Shown piece after piece: positions 1 through 11,340 of a stretch of DNA of 64,000 nucleotides (its first letter is position 1; every line of letters starts with the position of its first letter). Below the pieces are notes generated by a model that ran no database searches, had not been told where the DNA came from, and worked only from the letters and a program-made list of their open reading frames with translations. This DNA comes from Cristatella mucedo. Its lineage: Eukaryota; Bryozoa; Phylactolaemata; Cristatellidae. Both the position numbers and the translations under genes were made by a program. The stretch covers positions 3,450,501 through 3,514,500 of the forward strand of contig WPIO01000020.1 in NCBI GenBank assembly GCA_009760855.2. The letters are read 5' to 3'.

Positions 1-529
1 AACAAGGCTATTAAAGCTTGCTAATGAGCGTGCATACCCATATTCCCGAAATGACTCAAAAAATACAGGAAATCTAGGCGGTGGACATAAAAAACTGCCG
101 ATCGATACGTTTTCTGATAACCAATGGATTGAGGAATGTTACTAAACTATTTCTAGTACCTTGTTCTCTCAGATTTCCAAATGCATGTACTAATTTGAAA
201 TACCTCCTCGTAATCTCTATGGACACTTTTTAATGCGTTCAGATTGTCGTGGATTGATTTCTAAGGTGCTTGCCAAGACTTCAGTAGCAGTTAGTTTTAT
301 ATATTTCTACAGATTTGTATTCACCAAAAAACGTAGTTGGTCTATTTTTTGCTCTAAAATCACTTCCTACTTTTTGGATAGTCTCAAACAAGGTCTGGTG
401 TGTCTTCACTCTGAGAATGCAAAAACCGGGTTCCCTAACTCTACCATTTCTGCTGAAGTTCCCGACAGAGTTTTTGAGATACATTTTTCAAGACGAGGAT
501 AATTGGTACACTCAAAAATTCTTACTTAG
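1..529. other. AT-rich flank, no feature recognised
   Basis: AT-rich DNA left of the first LINE A copy. Short open frames here have no recognisable domains. It is presumably intron of the A2M-like gene. Confidence 0.4.
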
Positions 530-539
530 CCATGCTACG

Positions 540-2024
540 ATGGTGAGATCTCAACTACTATGCATTAACAAAAGAAAAGCACCCCATAGCCGCCGCGGTG
601 GCCGGAACCACCAGCTCAGACGCCGCTCGTTGGGCAGGAACTTCGAGTTGAGTACCCGCTCGTTTGGTATTCCTAGCATTGTCTCGAACCGCTCAGCACG
701 CTCCCCCACATGCGTCACTGTAAATCTCTCTAACTTAGTAGTCATCAGGCCTGTTGTAACTCCATCGGTCACACTTAACACTTGCCTTTGGAATCCCCGC
801 TCAATGTGCAATAAACCTCTGGTAATTAGCGACCTTATTTCTGAAAATGGTATCGACCTGCTCGCCCTAACTGAAACTTGGCTGAAATCAATAAACTGCC
901 CGACAATTAAAGACGCTACTCCATCTGGTTTCTCGTTCTTTCACAACCCTAGATCAATCAAAGCTGGAGGTGGAGTTGCTATTATCGTGCGCTCGAAATT
1001 CAACTTCAAGCCATTTGCAGTACCCACAAAGCAGTCTTTTGAATCAATTGTCTTGGTCTTACCTGAAAACAAGCTACCGATAGTGGCAGTAGTCTATCGT
1101 CCACCAGGTACCAAATCCTCCTTTATCTCAGATTTCTCCGATCTCATTTCGATTCTGTGTGCAAGAAATCGATCCTTCCTCGTTATGGGTGATTTCAACG
1201 TTCACTTTGATAACTTATCTGACCCTTTCAGCACCAAATTTCGTGCATTGACTGACTCATTGTCTCTTGTGGCTCATGTGCATGGCCCTACCCACATCAA
1301 GGGTCACAGACTCGACCAGATTTTCTCATGCAACTGCACTTTGTCATCACCAATTATTACCAAATCCTGCTTATCTGACCACATGCAGATCTCATTCAAT
1401 CTGCAGTGTGTGCCTACATCCTCCTCTAAAATAACCTGTGAATCGCGAAACCTCAAGACCCTTGACATCGATGCTGTCCGTGCGAGAATATCTGCTTCAC
1501 CTCTGCTGCTCAGTCCTCCCTCCGATCTGCCATCATTGGTAGATAGCTACAACACGACACTAGCTGACACGCTCGACGAGTTTGAACTTCTGACAAAGCT
1601 CACTGTGTGCCCCCGCCCAGATGGCCTATGGTTTACCACAGACATTAGACTAGCCAGGTCTACTAAACGAAAGCTTGAAAAAGCATACAAAAGATCCGGA
1701 CTAACTGTCCAACGACAGGCATATGAAGACTACTATAGGTCGTACCAATCTATCCTAGCAAAGGCCAAGTCTAGCTTCTATAGAAACCTTGTTGAATCAC
1801 ACATACACAATCCAAAAATGCTGCTGTCGACAATAAGCCATCTCCGCAACCGCTCCCAGATTAGCTCCTTACCTGATGATCCTTGTGATGATCTAGCCGA
1901 TTGCTTCACTCGATGCTTTGTGCAGAAGATAGATAAAATCAGGGAATCCATCCCTGCGATGACAACCTCCCACACTAGAATGCTGTTCCTTGGTTCCTGG
2001 CTGCACCTCAATGTCTGCATTTAA
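540..2024 (+). pseudogene. LINE A endonuclease ORF (broken at its 3' end)
   Basis: Endonuclease/exonuclease/phosphatase-fold domain that nicks target DNA during retrotransposition. Visible catalytic motifs are LTETW (about 867-881), GGGVAIIVR, VVYRPPG, GDFN (1188-1199) and SDH (1374-1382), in the normal order. The ATG at 540 is in frame, and from there the protein aligns with the 25.6-kb copy; the open frame extends further upstream without homology. The frame shifts near 1985-2020, separating it from the reverse transcriptase. Confidence 0.9.
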
Positions 2025-3575
2025 GCAGGTCACTAGTGATCTAGTCCTAGAGTTCGTATCTCAATCAAAGAAGACAAGTCCTCTGGACCCTATTCCCACT
2101 GTCCTGCTCCAACGTTGCATTGATCTGCTGCTGCCACGCATAACTAACATCATTAATATGTCATTAGCCTCAGGTCATGTCTCAGCACCTTTCAAAAAAG
2201 CTGTAGTCAGGCCACTTCTCAAGAAAGCTACACTTGACCAAGAGAACGTAAGCAACTACCGCCCAGTCTCACTTCTACCATTCCTATCAAAGACACTCGA
2301 ACGGGTTGTGGCAAACCAGCTGAACTCATATATCGAAACCTCACACCTTGCTAGTAAGTTCCGGTCTGACTTTAGAGCTAATCACTCCACAGAGTCAGCA
2401 TTGCTTCGGGTATGCAACGACCTACTTAGGAACGCAGACATGGGTAGAGTGTATCTGCTTGTTTTGCTTGATCTTTCGGCAGCTTTTGATACCATCGATC
2501 ACAAAGTTCTTCTAGAGCGCCTCTCATCTCACCTGGGCATCACTGGCACTGCTCTGCAGTGGTTCAGGTCCTATCTCTGAGGGAGACTCCAGAGTATTGA
2601 TGTAAATGGACAAGATCATCTGAAGTACCTCTGAAATATGGGGTACCTCACGGCTCCGTGCTAGGTCCGGTTCTTTTCACGGTTTATACTCTCCCTCTTG
2701 CTGATGAGATTGCCATGCACAATCTAGGCTTTCACTTCTATGCTGATGACACTCAGTTGTACCTTTGCTTTGATCCCTCCCACCCTTCGAGCACCTAAAA
2801 CTCTCTCAACTCACTTGCTGCATGTATTGATGACATCCGCACATGGATGGCAGCAAATTTTCTAAAACTAAACGATGCTAAAACCTACTTACTAGTTTTG
2901 TGAAAACCCAGTGTGATTCAGAGATTGGAAAGGCTGACTCTCAAAATTGGCTCTGCCAGCATATCTCCTGTTGCATCAGCTCGAAATCTAGGTGTCATAT
3001 TCCAAAACGACCTCTCGTTAGACGACCACATCATTTCCACGATCAAGTCTGCCTACTTTCAGCTACATGACATTGCCGAAATTCGGGCTTGTTTAGATAC
3101 GGATACCACGTCCAAGTTGATCCATGCAATCACGACATCCCGTCTCGACTTCTGCAACTCACTGCTTACTGGCCTACCAGCATGTGCGATCAGGCGATTG
3201 CAGCTGGTGCAAAACTCTGCAGCTAGGCTTGTCTGTCGTGAGCGTCGCAGTTGCCACATTACTTTACTTCTCGCCGACCTGCACTGGCTACCAGTCAAGC
3301 AACGGATTGACTTCAAGGTTTTGTCGTTCACTTTTAGGTCCCTTCATTCTATGGCTCCAACCTATCTCTCAGATATACTACTCCATCAGGCCAAGCATTG
3401 TACCACCAGCTTTTCGGAATCCAACAGTCTAGAAATAGCTCATACAAACCTGAGATCCTTTGGAGACCATGCATTTAGTTCGTATGCTCCCAAAGCCTGG
3501 AACTCCCTCCCGACCTGCGTCAGAACATCCCCTGACCTGACCACATTTAAAAGAAACTTAAAAACTCCTATTTAG
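1990..3575 (+). pseudogene. LINE A reverse transcriptase, disrupted
   Basis: Reverse transcriptase with LDLSAAFDTIDH (about 2466-2501), a GSVLGPVLF-type motif and the catalytic YADDTQ region (about 2739). The reading frame is broken by a stop near 2578, a one-base loss near 2611, and stops near 2798 and 2902. The C-terminal part (2913-3575) with ARLVCRERRS, LHWLPVKQRIDF and AWNSLPTC is open again. This is typical of an inactive L2/CR1-like copy. Confidence 0.9.
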
Positions 3576-3835
3576 GACAGCATATCGTGGGTCCTGTGAT
3601 TCGTCCTTCATGTGCTTATGCGTGCTGACACTGTGCATGTGCCACTAACCACATTTGCATGCTGACCCTGTGCATGTCACCCCTAACCATATTATTAATT
3701 GTGTTTCTTTTTCAAGCATGATTTTACTTACCATTCAATTGCATTTCCCTTCGCACCAAATGTAAAGCGCCTAGAAAGTGATTAAGTTCTCTGAGGGTGC
3801 TTTATCAAGTGTATTATTATTATTAATATTATTGT

Positions 3836-4980
3836 TAACTATCCTTTTAAAACTGCAACTTCCTTCGAACCCCCCACGAAGCAGTCAAATAATCAAATTA
3901 TTAGACTTGCAGACTTTTCACACCTATACGGTTATTAAAAGTAGAAACATCTAAAAAATTACAAGATTTATTACTTTTTTCATATAACTCCTAAATTAAA
4001 GTTGTGTAGAAATTTTTGGCTTTTATTTTGCATGACTGCAATATTTGGGTCTCGGTTGATTCCAACCGTATGAAACGTTTTGTACCTGCAATTAATATAT
4101 ATGTAGCAATGTAAGAAAATTGATAGTTTTTTTAATAAGCCATAACTATAAAAAAATATTGAATGACTAAAGCAGGATCAGATTTTTTCTTCTAAGAAAC
4201 AACAAGGCTTGAACTAATGCCAAGGAAAAATCTATTTTACCTCTGTAGTTGCTAGATTGATGAATAATCGGTACAGATTTTAAGCACACAATTCTAATAC
4301 CTTGATATCACAAGTTGAATTAGTTTCTGCAAAGGCTAATGAGTGGTGATTTTGAATTATCTTTAGGCTAGAAGCTAAGTATGTACCAAATGAAGCCTTT
4401 AAGATGGTGTCCTAATTCCAGCAATACCCTTCAACAATTTGAAAATGATGTGTGCTGCTACGACAGAGAAAACGACGCGATGATGTTTATGCGACCAATC
4501 TCCCCCTATTTTATTGAAGTAAATATATTTTTAATTGCATAAGTAGAACCTTACTTATTTAAATTTCATCCAAATCTATTTTTTCATAATTTTTACATAT
4601 TTATTCATATCGCCATGTAATAAACACTTGAGTTCACCACGCCTACTGGTAAATGGCTATCCCTGACATATCGCTTAGTGACCTGACACATAATCTCTGT
4701 TGACTATCGTATCGCTAAGTGACAAGTCAGTCTTTATTGACTGTTTCTGTCTGGCCTCTTTTCCTTTACTTCAATGCTACTTTCTAAGCTGACGTAATTA
4801 AACATTCTAAGCTTCCTGAAATTAAATTATGCACCAGTACGTGTTAAGATTTCAGGTAAACTAGATAAATGACAATGGAGAAAAATTGTGAGATAAAAAG
4901 GTCATTTGCTCGGCAGGTCGTTGTAGATAAGATAATCTTGTTACATGCATTTAACAAAAAAATGCATTTTTTTTATTTAC
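3836..4980. other. AT-rich intron, no feature recognised
   Basis: 1.1 kb of AT-rich sequence immediately 3' of exon V16 (minus strand). Searched by eye for the next A2M exon; none found. Confidence 0.4.
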
Positions 4981-5164
4981 CTCACAACGCAAAAATCCCA
5001 AAGCCATGTCTCAGGAAAATACGTCCTTGTACGTAAAGTGCTGCCAGACGTAGCTTGCGATTGCTTTGCCATGCTGACTGGAGCTGCTCCTCCTACCATT
5101 GGACCAGCGGCAGCGAGTGGCATCCCGGGAATTTTTTGATCCCATAAGATTGGATATGGAAAGA
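4981..5164 (-). CDS. A2M/TEP-like gene, exon V16 (bait end and MG6)
   Basis: 184 nt, acceptor CATTTGCAG, donor GTAAAT, phase 1 to 2. It starts FPYPILWDQKIPG, runs through an Ala/Gly/Ser-rich segment (PLAAAGPMVGGAAP) and ends TYFPETWLWDFCVV, the near-invariant block that follows the bait region in A2M, C3 and TEPs (RKYFPETWIWDLVVV in A2M). A Ser/Thr/Arg-containing stretch just before it is a plausible bait segment. The next exon, toward the thioester domain, is not visible between 3.84 and 4.97 kb and probably lies off-window beyond the LINE A copy. Confidence 0.95.
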
Positions 5165-5356
5165 CTGCAAATGAAAAGAAATAATTTTCCATTAAATTGC
5201 TTGAAGCGGAGCTACTTTTATTTGAATAATAGCTTTCAAATTGGGTCGACGCTTTTAGAACAATCCTAAATAGGAGCCCGGAAAAGATTATGTATGAACG
5301 ATTACTTCTATTACTATCTGTGCAATCAAACCGTACCAGCATTGCTCAGCTGCTAG

Positions 5357-6240
5357 TAAATAATAATAATAATAATAGTACACTTGATAAAGCCCCCTCA
5401 GAGAACTCAATCTCTTTCTAGACGCTTTAAATTTGCTGCAAAAGAAACACGATCGAATGTTGAGTGGAAACATCATGCTTGATAAACAGCATGACTAACA
5501 TGGTCAGGCGTGACCTGCACAACGTCAGCATGCAAATGTGGTTAGTGGCAGCATGCACAGTGTCAGCACGCATAAGCACACAAATTACAAATCACAGGGG
5601 CCCGCTATATGCTCTCATAAATAGGTGCGTTTTTAATTTATTTTTAAAATGTGGTCAAATCAGGGGATGTCGTGACGGAAGTCGGGAGTGAGTTCCAGGC
5701 TTTGGGAGCATACGAACTAAAGGCACGGTCTCAAAATGATTTGAGGTTTGCATGAGGTATAATTAAACAGTTAGTTTCCGAAAAGCGGGTGGTACGATGC
5801 TTGGCATGATGGGGGAGTATATCTGAGAGATAGGCTGAAGCCAAATAATGAAGTGACCTAAAAGTGAACGACAAAACCTTGAAGTCAATCCGTTGTTTGA
5901 CTGGTAGCTAGTGCAGGTCGGCGAGAAGTGGTGTAATGTGGCAACTGCAACGCTCGCGACAGACAAGCCTAGCTGCAGAGTTTTGCACCAGCTGAAAGCG
6001 CCTGATTGCACATGCCGGTAGGTCAGCAACCAGTGAGTTACAGAAGTCAAGACGGGATATCACAAATGCATGGACCAACTTAGATGTGGTATCCCTATCT
6101 AAACAAGCCCGAATTTCAGCAATGTTATGTAGCTGAAAGTAGGCAGACTTGATTGTGGAGCTGATGTGGTCGTCTAACGGAAGGTCACTTGGGAACATGA
6201 AACCTAGATTTCGTGCAGGTTTAACAGGAGATATGCTGGT
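5357..6240 (-). mobile_element. LINE A fragment, 5'-truncated
   Basis: Starts at its 3' end with ATA repeats and the family tail (GCGTCTAGAAAGAGATTG on the minus strand), then the 3' UTR and the C-terminal reverse transcriptase region (LADLH, ARLVCRER, SKLVHAF). Homology stops near 6240 within the ARNLG segment. Multiple frame breaks are present. Confidence 0.88.
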
Positions 6241-9140
6241 ATGCATCGTAACGTGAAAGAAAAACAGAGTGTCATCCCGTGGTATTTTTTTGCTTGATAA
6301 GTAAATTCTCAATGGCAATTAAACAAAGACGGAACAGGAGAAACCAGTGGTGGCTTTGTGCAAGGTCAATTTCTCTACTTCCTGATCTATCACAACTAAT
6401 TTAGTAAGAGGGCTTTCTTGTGGCAGACAGTCTGTTGCAAGTTGTATTGTGTAGAACATCTCTTCGGTTTTGTTATCTTTTTTAGTAGATTCTGATCGGC
6501 TAATGTTACATATTAAAGTAGTGTCTTATACTGCATCATATTACTTTTGGTGTTTTTATATGCAAGATAAAATGCATCATGCTATATTCTGTGTGAGAAA
6601 TTTGTTCGATATTAGGAAGAACATTGTAGCCCATTTAATTTAGAACTAGACATTAATTTATTGCTCTTCAAGATTCACACAGCAAGTCCTACTATTGATT
6701 AATCATCTGCTGCATATAAACTGCTAAGCCTCAGAGCTAGTTTATTCTGAATGCAGCACTATTTAAGACTAATGCAGGGCTCTAGAAAATAAATTTTTTA
6801 ACAGATTTGACATGTATTGAGGAGCTATATAAAATAGAAAAATAAGGACAGCGAAGGTAGAATCATAGATAAATTATGTGCTCAATCATTTTTGTTTGTG
6901 TCAAGTGATAAACAATAAACTACTAACATTTGAAGTCAAGTTTCGCACTTGTGTCTGGTTCAGTGATTTTCAGAGACACCACTATATGTTCTTATTTGCT
7001 AGTGTTTTCAGCAAGCATGATTTTGCGACAAAATAAACCCCGCTAAAAGGAAAACTTTTCACAATTAAACTTTTAATATGTGAACATCTATCTATCTGAT
7101 GGCTCTCAAATATAGAAACTAATTTTTTGAGCTCCTTGTCCGTGTTTTCAGTTGCATTCTAAAAAACTGTTACAAAGCCAAGCATATGCTTGTAGGGCAG
7201 ATTATATTGATAGTCTATCTTCTAGTATTTCCTCTGGTCTTTTAAAAAGTTATGATTTCGGAGTCCTGGTAAAAATATGATCAGACTATTTATTCGTAAC
7301 TTAACCTTTTTAAATTCATTAGGAACTCGTTTGGCACCATTTTTTATGAACTAGCAGACACAGCGGTATGCTTTGACTGATTTAAAGCGTCATCGTAAAT
7401 GACATAAGAAAAATTACGTTAAAAGTCGCGCCCTTTAAACATTTCCTCAGCTTTCTTACCTTCTCCGAACCAAGCCAACAGCTCAAATCACCACTGCTAA
7501 GATAACAGCTTGAAGCGTTAAATATATAATAAAGCAAGCAGTGTATTTTATTGTTAAAGCAACTGAGCGACAATAACTGAGCTCAAAGTTCTCTTTGAAA
7601 CATCCTAGCAGAGCAGCAGACGGCAAGAGCGGCATTTGAGCTTCCGGTTCGAGCCGACTGACCAAAGCACGACTCTCCCGAAGGTTGCGATCCATTATCG
7701 CAATTAGAAAAGACTATCGGAACGAGTACCATATTGATGCATATTCCTCAAACCCTACGAACAGTGATACGACGCTGTGTGTGCGATGAAGCAACGCCTG
7801 ACCCGTTTTTCTTGCGGTTTATTTTAGCATTCCGCCTGTATTAATAAGGATTCCTAGAAACATGGATATTATTATTTTCTCAATGATTAAACTTTTACTT
7901 TAGAACTCATTTACTTATAAACTAGAGTACTTAAATATGCCAGCTAATTGAATCTCCAACGTCATTACATTCACAGTTGAACTGGGTTGGCTGATTCGTT
8001 ATTACAGTTAGAAAGTTCCGACTTTTTGGGATTTTTGAAGCATTTTTTGGCTTTCAGAAAAAATCTAAATTTGAGCAATAGCCACTACTCTGTTTTAAAG
8101 TTCCACTATATTTAGTGCTTATCTCCAAATATGAGTATTTATTGAAACACTACTACTAGGTTCCTGCTCCCAGTGTTCAACCAGCTGACTGCTTCCGCCC
8201 CCGACCTTCGATGCAGGGAAAGGTAAGCTATCGGCTACCGCATGTTTTGCTTTGCAACTCGCTCTACTGCCACACTCTTTATAACAACTCACACTTTGCT
8301 AGGGATATGCATATATAGTTATATATATAGTTATCTATAGTCATAGCTACATAGATAGCCGGTATTGAAACCAAGCGGCAAACCTCTAATGGTAAGCGAA
8401 GGCAACAACAGATGACAAAGTTCGAAGTCATACAAAAGGTAATTAAGTTTTTCAAATTAATGATAAAAAAACTTAAAAATAGGAAGAAAAAATTTCAATA
8501 TATCAATTACTCTTTTAAGTTGCTCGCGTTGCCGTCTCCAATCAATATCACTTGTGTGTCCTGTCTAATAGAAAGCCATAAATTACCTTTCCGCTTTTTG
8601 CTTTTTACTTTTAATTCATTTGAAATAGCACAAGATGCAGCATTTGCAGCTGGATAGCTATGTGTATACTTGGCTCTTAAAATTTGTGTTGTCCGCTCGT
8701 TAACTATGTTCTTAGCAATTCACTTTATGGACCCATAAAATTGAAAAATACTGGAGACGCACAGAAACAATTGCTTCGTTTAGCAAGCCAACACGTACTG
8801 AGCTAGTGCTCAATCTGAAAGCCAGGCAGTCAGCTGATTAGAAGTAATAATCATTAGAATAGTCGAACCTGTTTCCATATCCTATCAAGTTAGTAAAGCT
8901 TAACTTTTTCTTCCTAATCATATATCGTGCGCCAGCATGCAAATTAATTTCATCGCTCCCGTTGAACCCATAAAATAACAAATTTAAGATTTCGTCAACA
9001 CTAAAATCTGCTATTACCGCAATCCTGCAGATTTATAATTAATAATAAAATTAATAAAACAAAAAAAGAAAATATATGCAATGACACGTTTATTGATTCG
9101 GTATCAGGTATTTGTGAATAATTTGTGAATTTGTGAATAA
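6241..9140. other. Intronic stretch, mostly featureless
   Basis: AT-rich intron between V15 and V16. There is an AT-dinucleotide patch near 8311-8345 and a small TTGTGAATAA direct repeat at about 9112-9140. Open frames at 7382-7695 have no flanking splice signals and no family match. Confidence 0.35.
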
Positions 9141-9308
9141 TGCTGAGCCGTGATAGCCCCGAGGGTAAGGGGCTCGCTCTTCACCCCCGAGGTTGTATGT
9201 TAGAATCCAGCAGTGAGCGATCCTTTATTGCCAACAGCAAGCGGCTGTGATAGCCGTTAAGATTCTTCTGCCACTATAAAAATGAGGCTGTTAAAACAGC
9301 TAGTAACT
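9141..9308 (+). mobile_element. SINE-B copy
   Basis: tRNA-derived SINE with a degraded promoter head, GCGATCCTTTATTGCC, the AGCGGCTGTGATAGCCG hairpin and the family tail GAGGCTGTTAAAACAGCTAG. It matches copies at 10.2, 31.1, 53.1 and 60.9 kb. Confidence 0.8.
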
Positions 9309-9325
9309 ATTGATTATTTACATAT

Positions 9326-9476
9326 CTGGTTTAGTCTGGCGGTTAAGGTGTTCGCCCCGACCAAGGTCTGACTGAGGTCGTGGGCTCAAGCCCCGAGGCA
9401 TAAGTGAATCGCCTGAATAGAGATTAAGTTCTCTTGGGGCGCTATAAAAATAAATTGTATTTATTTTATTTATAAT
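9326..9476 (+). mobile_element. SINE-A copy
   Basis: tRNA-like head (GGCGGTTAAGGTGTTCGCCC with B-box-like GGGCTCAAGCCCC) followed by the LINE-A-like tail GCGCTATAAAAATAAA. It sits only 17 bp after the SINE-B copy. Confidence 0.85.
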
Positions 9477-10239
9477 AACTAAAAGCACTCAGCTCAATCT
9501 AGAAAAACGATCGATATATCAACTAGAAGTAACCAATCAGCCAATTAAACAGACTGCTTACTTTATCCCTATACTATTTCGTGTTCTTCTCCAATCCTCA
9601 TATCGAAGCCACTTACTGGACAGATAATTTGGTAACTTACACTCAAATTGGGTCAGTCATTAGTAGGAACAAATACATATATAAAATAGGTAAGACAATT
9701 AATCATTTGTTTATAGGTTCTAATAAACCCTTAAACCTATGGAAGAGAAAGATGTCACTTTCACGTTATAAGGATTTGTCATGCAGCAATAACATATTTT
9801 TTCCTAATTTTTAGTTAGCACTGTGTCATACGAACGTCGCGGTGACTGCTTTTAAAAATTTATAAGCTCCCTTTGTAATACCGTTCCGAGATGCTGAAGA
9901 TTAAATGGGCACTTCGCTGCCATCATGCCCCGGCCGTCATCCTGACTACGGCCGCTGCCACTGCTACGGCAGCATTACCATCATTGCCTAACCGGTTATC
10001 CAGCCCTCAACTTCAACCAGTGTAGCAACGCTTTCATTATCCACGAGTCTAATTGGGTTTCACCTTTATTAATCTTAGCTTGGATTGCAATTCCAGTTTT
10101 CTTATCCGACTTCTGCGGTCGCATTACCACTTTGACTTGCAGCTCATAAAAAAGCTGATGTAAGCAAGCTAGCTTATTGCATTGCCATCTCTTAATGCAT
10201 CTCTGAGATTTTGCTAATTCATTTGCTTGGTATTGTATG
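9477..10239. other. Intronic stretch, no feature recognised
   Basis: Nothing recognised apart from a GC-rich patch with CTGCCACTGCTACGGCAGC near 9953. Confidence 0.3.
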
Positions 10240-10402
10240 ATCGCTTACTAGGTAAGACGGTTGCTTTTCGCAACTTCGGCCCTGAAGCTGTAGTTTTGAA
10301 TCCTGTGGCGGGAGAGCCTTTATCGCTGCTGCAAGCGGTGGTGATAGAAGTAAAAGCTCTTCTGTCGCCATACAAAAGAGGCTGTTGAATCAGCTAGTAG
10401 AT
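10240..10402 (+). mobile_element. SINE-B copy
   Basis: Head ACTAGGTAAGACGGTTGCTT, a central GCAAGCGGTGGTGATAG hairpin and the tail AAAGAGGCTGTTGAATCAGC. It is a well-preserved member, lying in the intron 3' of V15. Confidence 0.85.
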
Positions 10403-10699
10403 TTTTGGTATTCATCTATGGGTGGCGAGAAGCTGTTTACTTTTGTAATAAATATTCAATTGCTCGCATATAGACAGGATTATATTGCTTTAGTTCTGAC
10501 TTTGGCACTAGTACCCCTGCAGCTCTCTCGTTGTTGAGGCTAGCACTTACAACCTGACGCCGTGCGCTCTGGCACCTAATGCGCACTGCTGCATTATTGT
10601 ATCTGGTGCATAATGCGCTTTAACTCGTAGGCAATAAAATAATTCCAATTTTCAAAAGTTTTATATGCCAGTGAAAATATTTGAAGTTAAATTACTTAC

Positions 10700-10745
10700 A
10701 TCCGCTAGCGAGGCTGCTGTCAGTGGCTATGGAGAGGCCGGCATC
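10700..10745 (-). CDS. A2M/TEP-like gene, micro-exon V15
   Basis: 46 nt, acceptor CTTAATTTTAG, donor GTAAGT, phase 0 to 1. It encodes DAGLSIATDSSLASG, resembling the 'CGLWVLTDANL' segment of CD109 and TEPs after the first MG6 strands. It bridges V14 (phase 0) and V16 (phase 1) exactly, which makes a chance match unlikely. It is invisible to ORF search. Confidence 0.8.
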
Positions 10746-10879
10746 CTAAAATTAAGAGACATTACAGCGAGAGGTTTTTCATGGCAACAATAGAGTTCGC
10801 GTGCAGTTTAGTTTAGTACTACGGTTAGCTCGCCAGGAATGAAGTAACCACACGAATGAGTCACTTCTACCGTGAATAC

Positions 10880-10987
10880 TTGCGTCGACGATGAACCTCC
10901 CCATCGCGGTCCGAAAAAGCTGAACGGAATCAAGTTGCCAGGTCCCGAGGAAGAGTCAGCTACATATGACGTCAGCTCGGCCAGCAC
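10880..10987 (-). CDS. A2M/TEP-like gene, exon V14 (MG6/bait region)
   Basis: 108 nt, 36 codons, phase 0 to 0, acceptor GTCGTACAG, donor GTATTC. It encodes VLAELTSY, following NDITND of V13 much as the CD109 and TEP families continue. It then enters a Ser/Gly/Pro-rich stretch (ADSSSGPGN...WGGSSSTQ) with few charged residues, consistent with an exposed, protease-accessible segment. The base composition is clearly GC-richer than the surrounding intron. Confidence 0.75.
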
Positions 10988-11215
10988 CTGTACGACGAAG
11001 GCGACCGAGAATTCGGCGTGCATGTGCATATTGGCTGCTAACAGCATATTGGCTGCTAACAGTTGCTAAGCAACTGAGTGGTCTGCCATTTGTCCCACGA
11101 TTCCCTGTGCCGATATGTGGGCACGTTAATTGTACCTAGCTTGCAAATCCTGAGACAATTTTGGAAGAATCACGTGACCTTGACTAATAATTTTGCAGTC
11201 AGTAAAGATGCATAC

Positions 11216-11340
11216 CTTATCATTGGTTATGTCATTTCCTCCTTTCAGAAGAAGGACACTTTGGTCAACCGCCAGTACAAATACCACCGAGGTAGGATCA
11301 GAACATACTTGGAGTGTCACCGGCTGTGCGGGTTGAGCTT
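11216..11340 (-). CDS. A2M/TEP-like gene, exon V13 (MG5-MG6)
   Basis: It encodes AQPAQPVTLQV, then VLAVDQSVLLLKGGNDIT, the highly conserved AVDQSVLL block of A2M, CD109 and TEPs. The NDIT ending is closest to my recollection of CD109 (inference from memory). The donor GTATGC is clear. The acceptor is less certain: ACTTCAG (start 11340, phase 1) is preferred, but AG sites at about 11354 and 11361 are possible. V12 ends in phase 0, so an extra tiny exon is needed to reconcile the frame. Confidence 0.88.

Larger units (their letters stand above)
530..3835 (+). mobile_element. LINE family A, longest complete-3'-end copy (L2/CR1-like)
   Basis: A non-LTR retrotransposon copy of about 3.3 kb with apurinic-type endonuclease, reverse transcriptase and a 3' UTR ending in ATT repeats. 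The 3' end carries the family tail AAGCGCCTAGAAAGTGATT followed by a GCTTTATCAAGTGTATT motif. Homology to the 25.3-kb copy begins at about 530, so the 5' leader is truncated or unrelated. Coding frames are broken (see nested entries), so the copy is dead. It lies opposite in strand to the host gene. Confidence 0.93.

Noticed and set aside
7382-7695. Minus-strand frames as an extra A2M exon
   Set aside because: No flanking splice signals, no family motif, and V15 to V16 already join in phase.
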